The notes beneath the pieces were generated by a model. That model searched no databases. It was not told where the DNA came from and was given only the letters and a program-made list of their open reading frames with translations. Positions 40,138-45,697 of a stretch of DNA of 45,697 bases are shown piece after piece. Where the stretch lies: the NCBI RefSeq assembly GCF_904426505.1, contig NZ_CAJGBN010000018.1, forward strand, positions 1-45,697. Reading direction: 5' to 3'. The DNA comes from Rubrivivax sp. A210 (lineage in GTDB: Bacteria; Pseudomonadota; Gammaproteobacteria; Burkholderiales; Burkholderiaceae_C). Positions within the stretch are counted from its first letter, which is position 1; every line of letters starts with the position of its first letter. Made by a program: the position numbers and the translations under genes.

Positions 40138-41160
40138 TCAACTCTTCCGGCCGACTGCGAGATGCTTGTCGTGTTCGGGTCCGACTGCGTACAATTCGTC
40201 CCGCTTTCTGCATCGACTTAGCTCTTGCTCCAGAGAAGACGTTGGTACTGGCGCCAGTGTCAAATCAACTGGCAGGAAGGCCATCTTCTGGAGGATTACG
40301 ATTTCGGGCTCTCCGGTCCCGGGGTTGCGAGCCTTGGCTGCCTTGCCTGTTGCCAGCATTAGGAGATTGCAGCCGTTCTTCCAACGCTTCTCTTCCTCGC
40401 GATATCTGCGCATGTGACTAGGGAGTTCGTCCTTCTCGATAAGGACTGGCGGCCGACCGCCCGGCATCACATTGATGAACTTGTTCTTGCTGGCACTGAA
40501 TCTGGATTCATTCGGGAAGATTGCTGCGAAGAAGATGCGTCCGTCGCGAATGAGTGCCGCCTGCAGCCTTTCGCGATTGGTCGCGAATTGAGTTGAGGAC
40601 GTCGATTCTGGAAGTAGCAGCAGGCTGTTCAGTGGAATCCGGTCCGAGCCACTTACCAGCACGATGTCGCTGGCCCCAAACTGAAACTCTTGCCACTCAT
40701 TTCGATGGCACAAGCTGGTGTGGAACACGTTCAGCCCCGATCGGACGAGGATCAGCCAGAGCAGGGAGAGAAGGGCTGGCGGGTGGCGCCGCGTGCTTCC
40801 ATTTCTGCCAGTACCGCCGCTCGACTTTGGGTCTTCAAGCAGGCTGCGTAAGTTGATTTCGAACTTTCCTTTTACCTCCGTTACCGTGCCCGGTTCAAAC
40901 CCAAAGGCTTGGCCGAACGCCGCGCTACTGGAGTGAAAGCAACCACTGAGATGCTGACCCGCCGTGCCATCCTTGCGTGCAAGATAGATATTCCCATTCA
41001 CTTCCTTTACTTGTAGCGGTGCGCCCGGTTCACCCTTGCAGAGGCAGGTAACAGATCCCATGGGCTGCGTGGCTGCACGGAGCATTCGCTGGACCACTGT
41101 CTCCTGGAGCGTGCTGCGCCCGAACAACGTCCGAGTGCCGTTCTGTGTGATTCTGTACAT
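40138..41160 (-). CDS. DUF1173-like protein
   Basis: About 340 residues starting at ATG 41160 (MYRITQNGTRTLFGRSTLQE) after GAGG. The N-terminal half resembles DUF1173 proteins: RMLRAATQPMGSVTCLCKGE, VNGNIYLARKDGTAGQHLSG and CF, where C-L-C and a later H-x3-C could bind a metal. The middle block LSLLWLILVRSGLNVFHTSL is also seen in the family, and the C-terminal half has RRYREEEKRWKNGCNLLMLA. DUF1173 genes are typical cargo of conjugative elements and plasmids; no function is known. GC content is visibly lower than in the amide locus. Its 3' neighbour on the same strand is paralogue 2. Confidence 0.68.
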   Translation of the reverse strand: MYRITQNGTRTLFGRSTLQETVVQRMLRAATQPMGSVTCLCKGEPGAPLQVKEVNGNIYLARKDGTAGQHLSGCFHSSSAAFGQAFGFEPGTVTEVKGKFEINLRSLLEDPKSSGGTGRNGSTRRHPPALLSLLWLILVRSGLNVFHTSLCHRNEWQEFQFGASDIVLVSGSDRIPLNSLLLLPESTSSTQFATNRERLQAALIRDGRIFFAAIFPNESRFSASKNKFINVMPGGRPPVLIEKDELPSHMRRYREEEKRWKNGCNLLMLATGKAAKARNPGTGEPEIVILQKMAFLPVDLTLAPVPTSSLEQELSRCRKRDELYAVGPEHDKHLAVGRKS

Positions 41161-41227
41161 GATCAGTGCCTCGTTCCTTTGCCTAGTGCGAGCTTGCCCT
41201 TTGGACTTGCGAGTGCCCGTCGGTGAA

Positions 41228-42325
41228 CTATTCGGTCGATTCCAGATCGGCGGCGATTGAATCTTCGGTCCGCGTCTCCGTCGGCAACAAGCGTGGTAAC
41301 TCGAAGTCCTTGAGTTCTCGGTACAGGTAGGCCCCCGTGGCATCGCTGTACGTGGTTTGGTCGATGACAAACTCTGAGTCGCCGTGTGCCACGAGGCACT
41401 TAGCGAGTTTCAGGATCATCTCGGTGGTGAACTTGTAGGACACTTTGTGGAGCTTCTTTTTGCGTTTCTCGTCCCGAGACGACACTCCTAAAATCTGAAT
41501 CACCGCTGGAGTTTTGCAGATCAAGTTCAGACGGCCGTAAATCCGCTCCTCTTCAGGATGCTGTGGTTTGCGTTGGGACTTTTGAACCAGCTCTGTACGT
41601 TCGATGGGCGTGCATTCATTGCTGGCAATTAGAAGATTTAGTGTCTTCCCTTGTACCTTTGCTGCGATCTGCTGTGCTGCCGCGGTTAGCTGTGCTCTCG
41701 TGGTTTCGTCAGCCTCTGCTGCTTCGTCTGTCGTCCTCCCTGGTTCAAGGCAGCGGTCGGGCAATGGCAGTTCGGCGTCGGATGGCATCGACGGAACCGC
41801 GGGAGCCCGGGAATCCAGATCGAGACTGGCTTGTGATGATGCGTGCTTGGTGATGTTCTGAACGCTGTCGAAAATGGCGTTCCAATGAGGATGAACTGCA
41901 TCTTTGTAGTAGGCGAGGACTCTGTTCAAGTCCGCTGGGCTACTAATGAAGCTGACGGACACCCCCAGATTGACCCGTCGTGGCCCGCTGTGCGAGGTGG
42001 TGTGCGTCGGGACGATTGCGAAGCCGATTGCGAAGTCCTGGGGTGACAGCCCAAGGCCCGTGCACAGATAGCCGATGCCGGCAGTGGCTGCGGCTGATTC
42101 CTTGGGCAACTTCGTTTCGAGGGTATTGAGGTCCATCTCGCCGCTTGACAGGCAGGTCATCTCGTACACGCACCTGGAAAGCACATGAAAGACCTGATGC
42201 CCACTGCAGACGGCCGGCGTGGACACCGCAGCCGCGGCCTGCGTTACCGACGTTGCCGTTGCGTAGGAGGTCTGTGCTGCCTCGACCGTATGATGGTCGT
42301 AGATCAGATGTGCTTTAGTGTCCAT
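41228..42325 (-). CDS. Hypothetical protein, 365 residues
   Basis: Begins MDTKAHLIYDHHTVEAAQTS at ATG 42325 with AGGA 6 bases upstream. The N-terminal 150 residues include VFHVLSRCVYEMTCLSSG and GYLCTGLGLSPQDFAIGFAI. A polar linker rich in E, D, P and A follows (residues of about 180-210). The C-terminal part has ERIYGRLNLICKTPAVIQIL, a basic patch RDEKRKKKLHKVSYKF and FVIDQTTYSDATGAYLYREL. No family recognised. It lies 67 bases upstream of the DUF1173-like gene, probably in one operon, and is divergent from the gene at 42464. Confidence 0.65.
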   Translation of the reverse strand: MDTKAHLIYDHHTVEAAQTSYATATSVTQAAAAVSTPAVCSGHQVFHVLSRCVYEMTCLSSGEMDLNTLETKLPKESAAATAGIGYLCTGLGLSPQDFAIGFAIVPTHTTSHSGPRRVNLGVSVSFISSPADLNRVLAYYKDAVHPHWNAIFDSVQNITKHASSQASLDLDSRAPAVPSMPSDAELPLPDRCLEPGRTTDEAAEADETTRAQLTAAAQQIAAKVQGKTLNLLIASNECTPIERTELVQKSQRKPQHPEEERIYGRLNLICKTPAVIQILGVSSRDEKRKKKLHKVSYKFTTEMILKLAKCLVAHGDSEFVIDQTTYSDATGAYLYRELKDFELPRLLPTETRTEDSIAADLESTE

Positions 42326-42410
42326 GTTGAATCCTGAGGAGTGAGTGGTCCGTGTATGTGTGCTTCTTCGGCGGTTGCGTCGATGACTTTAGGGCGTTTA
42401 GAAGTTTATT

Positions 42411-42438
42411 TTGACGTGGACACATACTGCAGTACACT
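42411..42438 (+). promoter_or_regulatory. Sigma70-type promoter with embedded palindrome
   Basis: TTGACG (42411-42416), 16-base spacer, TACACT (42433-42438), 25 bases before the start at 42464. The spacer and -10 edge contain the perfect palindrome TACTGCAGTA (42425-42434), flanked by GACAC and GTGTC arms. This suits repression by a small dimeric regulator, perhaps the downstream product itself. Confidence 0.55.
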
Positions 42439-42463
42439 AAGTGTCTCAATTCAGAGCCCAACC

Positions 42464-43159
42464 ATGAGCAGACGCGAAGCTGACCTGTTGCACGTAGGCC
42501 ATCTCATACCGGGGTTGCTGGCCTCCATTCAGAAGGCCAGTGAGCTGGCTCCCAAGGACCTTTTCGAGCGCCTAGGAGGCGAGATGGGCCTTTCCCCGGC
42601 TTCCCTGCGACGCAACTGGCTGCGTTGGTCCACCGTGACGGAGACGATTGACCACAAGGGTAGGCAGGCCCGCTCGGACTCGCTGCAAAGGCTTGTCAAG
42701 GCCGCCAGTAAGGCGGGCTGGTTGATAAACGCCCACCGCGATGGCTGCGCGCCCCTGTTGGAAACGCTGAACGTTCTGCTCGTTCGGTCCGAGAGCGAGC
42801 AACAACGGGCCGCTCGCCAGAGCTTGGCCTACCTGCGCAGGCAGGTTCGGGTCGCGCTTGCAGACCTCGGTGCCATGTCGTTCGACTCGCCTACATGGTT
42901 CATTGCGGTGTACCAGATCGTGTCGGCTGAGGTGGTTCGGCGCTTGCGTGAGCGGCTGCTTGGCGGCTGGTGCGCCCCGTCGACAATTCCAACCGAGTTA
43001 GCGGACGACTTTCTGGCCGGCACCATTACACGCATCATCGGAAAGATTCAGGATGATGGGATGGTCCCCCTTATCAAGTTTAAGGAGGAGATCAACACAC
43101 TCGAACTGGCCGCTCTGGCGGACTTCAATGCGTCCCGGGAGGACGGATTCCTCAAGTAG
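42464..43159 (+). CDS. Hypothetical protein, 231 residues, possibly DNA-binding
   Basis: Start ATG 42464 (MSRREADLLHVGHLIPGLLA) is directly downstream of the promoter. The sequence is helical: LAPKDLFERLGGEMGLSPAS with LRRNWLRWSTVTET could be a helix-turn-helix, and later helices include ARQSLAYLRRQVRVALADLG and DDFLAGTITRIIGKIQ. No family recognised. Divergent placement from the gene at 42325 and a palindrome in the promoter fit an autoregulated island regulator, but this is inference. A frame extended upstream to 42341 would include the promoter and is rejected. Confidence 0.6.
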   Translation: MSRREADLLHVGHLIPGLLASIQKASELAPKDLFERLGGEMGLSPASLRRNWLRWSTVTETIDHKGRQARSDSLQRLVKAASKAGWLINAHRDGCAPLLETLNVLLVRSESEQQRAARQSLAYLRRQVRVALADLGAMSFDSPTWFIAVYQIVSAEVVRRLRERLLGGWCAPSTIPTELADDFLAGTITRIIGKIQDDGMVPLIKFKEEINTLELAALADFNASREDGFLK

Positions 43160-43293
43160 TGCCGCTCAGAAGGCGCTGCATGTCGCCGTGGCTCTCTAAA
43201 CAATCGACCCTGATCGACCGCATTGGCCGCAACCGCAACAGATCGGTGCCTTCTTTCGGCTCGCGAAAGGGCTGCGCTCTTCCTGCCGGAACA

Positions 43294-44734
43294 TCATAGT
43301 GAGGGGCGAACGAAGTTGAGCAGGGGCGCAATTGACAGCAACATGAGGGCAAGCTCCCAGCGGGTCTGGACGTTTGCACCATCTCCATGGTCAAGGCTGA
43401 GAACGACACGGTGACGGACACGCTCATCGTCGAGCAGGATCCCGTCGGGCTTGATCTCTGGCCTCAGACGCATCCCGTGCCTCCCAGGAAAAAGGGCGCC
43501 ATCCGGCCCGCGCACAAGCCAGCCGCTGCAGATGGCACGCTCGGCCACTGCGACGCGAAGATCCGGTGGGATCGCAAGGCGCAGCCGGCTGTCTGCGACA
43601 GATAAGGTCGAGATGGCGTGGGCAACAAGCCGAAACTGCGGGTCACGAACCATGCTGATATTGCGCCGCGAGCCGAACATGCCGACGAACTCGTCCTCGG
43701 TGATCGTGATGGCGGCAAGCTCTGCCCTGCAACGCTCTGAGTAGAAAAGTGCAAGGACAGGCCGCAGCCGCGGCAGGTGAGACTCGAGAACGTGGTTCAT
43801 CAGACCGGAGCGCGCCAGTGGGACCTTCCGCCGCGAGCGGCCTGGACCCGCGGTCGAGGCCTTGTCCTCGTCCTCGCGAGCCTCAGCGACTGGACTCCCT
43901 TGATCGGCTGCGCCAAGGCGCCGCTCGGCCTCAGCAAGTAGCCGGGCCAATCTCGTTGCCCCGGCGAGGCTGATCGGATACCGGGAGGGCAGCCGACCCG
44001 GAGGGATTGCGCTGTCCAGGTCGCAGATCATCGACAGCACATGCTCGGCCTCCAACGGCTGTGCCGAAGGACGTTCATGCCGTTCCGGTGTCCTCGCCAA
44101 TGCCAGCACTCCGAGATCCAGCCCTCCGCCTCGGCGTGGCGCCTTCCAGCGGCCGACCGCCGGTGAAAAGGCCAGATGCTCCGCAAGATCGCTCAGCGTG
44201 TGCACGTAGCTGGCAAAGGTTGTTCGCGGATGGGCATGGCCGAGCAATCGGCAAAGCACCCAGGCCGAACGGCGAGAAAGCCTCGTGGCATCAGTTCCGA
44301 GACCCAGGACGGCCCTGGTTCTGACGGCCGACTTGGCCCAATTGACTTTTGCCCAGGACGCCCTGACCGGGCCAGAGGTGCCGATCGCGATGTGCAGCCG
44401 CGTGTCCAGTTCGAAGGACAACCGTGTGGCGAAGCTATGGCGTAGATGGTGGATAGACAGATGGTCCTGCGCCGCCACCCACTTGATCTCGGCGTTGACG
44501 GTGCGCTTGATTCGACCGACGTCGAGCATGGCTCCCGGCTCAAGGGGATCAGCGAAGAGGTAGTGCGGGCCCTCATGGCCGCGTGCGATCTGGTTGGCGT
44601 CGGCCAGCATCCGCTTCAGGAGGCGCAATTCCAGCGCGCGCAAGTGGGGCATGGGAACCGTGCGCCGGGCCGCGAAAGACTTCAGCTCACGCAGGCGATT
44701 CTTCTCCACGCTGACCCAGGTGACGGAGTCCTCG
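43294..44734 (-). pseudogene. Tyrosine recombinase, 5' part removed by IS21
   Basis: The frame is open up to the IS21 tip at 44734. It holds the second half of a phage-integrase catalytic domain: LRELKSFAARRTVPMPHL (beta-sheet lysine region), SIHHLRHSFATRL (HxxR), LLGHAHPRTTFASYVHTL (H/W position and nucleophilic tyrosine). The N-terminal DNA-binding domain and the first catalytic arginine are missing, so the product is expected to be inactive. GTG 44709 is only a nominal start. An unusual extension of about 290 residues follows the tyrosine (ending LSIAPLLNFVRPSL). The gene was probably the integrase of the neighbouring island. Confidence 0.82.
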
Positions 44735-45697
44735 TGTTGGCGCCGACCGAAAACTGAGCCAATTTTGAGGGTAATGCCGACCCAAAACTGAGCCAGGTGA
44801 ACAACCTACCGTGCTGCATTTTTGTGCAGCAGGGGAGAGGAGTGATCACCATGGACATGATTGGCAGGATCCGGCGTTTGCATAGCCGGAAGAACAAGTC
44901 GGAGCGCGAGATCTCGCGCATGACTGGGCTGTCGCGCAACACGGTTTCGAAGTGGCTGCACGGCGAAGTCGATGGCCCGCCGAAGTACCGGCGCGGTGAG
45001 CAGCCCGGCAAGCTCACGGTCTTCCACGAAGCCCTCAAGCAGGCGCTGAAGGCCGACGCGCGGCGACCCAAGCACGAGCGCCGCACGGCCAAGGCGCTGT
45101 ACGCCGAGATCAAGGCGTCTGGCTACGACGGTGGCTACACCCGGGTGACGGACTTCATCCGAGCATGGCGCCAGGGCGAGGGCCAGGGTGCTGCGGTCAA
45201 CGCCTTCATCCCGCTGGCGTTCGAGCTCGGCGAGGCCTACCAGTTCGACTGGAGCGAGGAAGGCCTGGTGGTGGGCGGCATCTACTACCGGGTGCAGGTC
45301 GCGCACATGAAGCTGTGCGCCTCGCGCGCCTTCTGGCTGGTGGCCTACCCCAGCCAGGGCCACGAGATGCTGTTCGATGCCCACACGCGCTCGTTCGCGG
45401 CGCTGGGCGGCGTGGCCCGCCGGGGCATCTACGACAACATGAAGACGGCGGTGGACAAGGTCAAGAAGGGCAAGGGCCGCATCGTCAACGAGCGCTTCGC
45501 CACCATGTGCGCGCACTACCTGGTCGACCCCGACTTCTGCAACGTGGCCTCGGGGTGGGAGAAGGGAGTGGTCGAGAAGAACGTGCAGGACAGCCGCCGG
45601 CGCATCTGGATCGACGCGGCCAAGGTCAAGTTCGGCAGCTTCACCGAACTCAACGCCTGGCTGGCAGATCGGTGCCGGGCGTTGTGGGAGGAGGTCC
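44735..45697 (+). mobile_element. IS21-family element, left end to window edge
   Basis: The tip TGTTGGCGCCGACCGAAAAC starts at 44735. Two direct copies of GCCGACC-(G/C)-AAAACTGAGCCA lie at about 44742-44762 and 44775-44796, as expected for the multiple terminal transposase-binding repeats of IS21. istA follows. istB and the right end are outside the window. The insertion truncates the tyrosine recombinase gene. Confidence 0.85.
44851..45697 (+). CDS. istA: IS21 transposase IstA, C-terminus outside window
   Basis: My translation from ATG 44851 is open for 282 codons to the window end. It begins MDMIGRIRRLHSRKNKSERE, with a helix-turn-helix (ISRMTGLSRNTVSKWLHGEV), then the DDE integrase core: YQFDWSEEGLVV (first aspartate), RGIYDNMKTAVDKVKKGKGR (second) and GWEKGVVEKNVQD (glutamate). 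GGAGAGGAG precedes the start by about 8 bases. IstA works with the ATPase IstB, which should lie to the right. The frame is intact, so the element may be active. Confidence 0.93.
   Translation, partial: MDMIGRIRRLHSRKNKSEREISRMTGLSRNTVSKWLHGEVDGPPKYRRGEQPGKLTVFHEALKQALKADARRPKHERRTAKALYAEIKASGYDGGYTRVTDFIRAWRQGEGQGAAVNAFIPLAFELGEAYQFDWSEEGLVVGGIYYRVQVAHMKLCASRAFWLVAYPSQGHEMLFDAHTRSFAALGGVARRGIYDNMKTAVDKVKKGKGRIVNERFATMCAHYLVDPDFCNVASGWEKGVVEKNVQDSRRRIWIDAAKVKFGSFTELNAWLADRCRALWEEV

Noticed and set aside
43253..43269. Stem-loop CTTTCG-N5-CGAAAG as a terminator between converging genes
   Set aside because: Only six base pairs and no T-run on either strand; too weak to call.

Overview
The window is a GC-rich chromosomal segment. 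Its gene content (FmdA/FmdB formamidase locus, DUF2252 protein, PlpD-type patatin, DUF3011 protein, many periplasmic proteins) and codon use suggest a betaproteobacterium of the Burkholderiales, of the Rubrivivax/Methylibium/Piscinibacter kind. The genus is inferred from gene style, not proven. No rRNA, tRNA or CRISPR array was seen.

Layout. (1) 1-2504: right part of an IS66-family element (tnpA, tnpB, most of tnpC) inserted into an AAA ATPase gene and cutting it just after Walker A. (2) 2505-8564: an accessory island with the truncated ATPase, a DarT1-type NADAR protein, a 63-residue protein, a HAD-like phosphatase, a WYL-domain regulator, a DUF5131 (phage Gp37/Gp68, radical-SAM-like) protein and a DEDD exonuclease-fold protein. 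Five intergenic copies (plus two one-mismatch copies) of the interrupted palindrome GCGAC-N7-GTCGC lie in front of its transcription units. They suggest one regulon, probably controlled by the WYL protein. (3) 8793-15488: an RCC1-repeat exported protein, a small exported protein, an IS66 remnant, a DUF2252 protein, a methyltransferase fragment, an LprI-MliC lysozyme-inhibitor fusion and an AraC regulator, with dispersed repeats between them.

(4) 15744-23783: a tight co-directional cluster of envelope genes: M13 metallopeptidase, ClpP-fold periplasmic protein, CPBP membrane protease, META lipoprotein, patatin/D15 two-step secretion protein, DUF3011 protein and an orphan solute-binding protein. 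Several are joined by 4-bp start/stop overlaps. (5) 23810-27717: MscS channel, TTG-started lipoprotein, small membrane protein and ZIP metal transporter.

(6) 28014-36242: a formamide/short-chain amide locus: LuxR-type regulator, a cytosine-permease/Cys-cluster/histidine-kinase fusion, its REC/degenerate-EAL partner, an FmdB-like zinc ribbon, an AmiS/UreI amide channel, formamidase FmdA and a second FmdB. Clusters of GGTGAG/CTCACC inverted repeats stand upstream of both the ZIP gene and the fmd genes and may tie metal uptake to amide use. (7) 36502-45697: a region of partly lower GC with an orphan Xre/ParS-type antitoxin, two tandem paralogues of unknown function, a DUF1173-like protein, two further unknown genes and a tyrosine recombinase whose 5' part is cut off by an IS21-family element running out of the window. 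This looks like the end of an integrated island.
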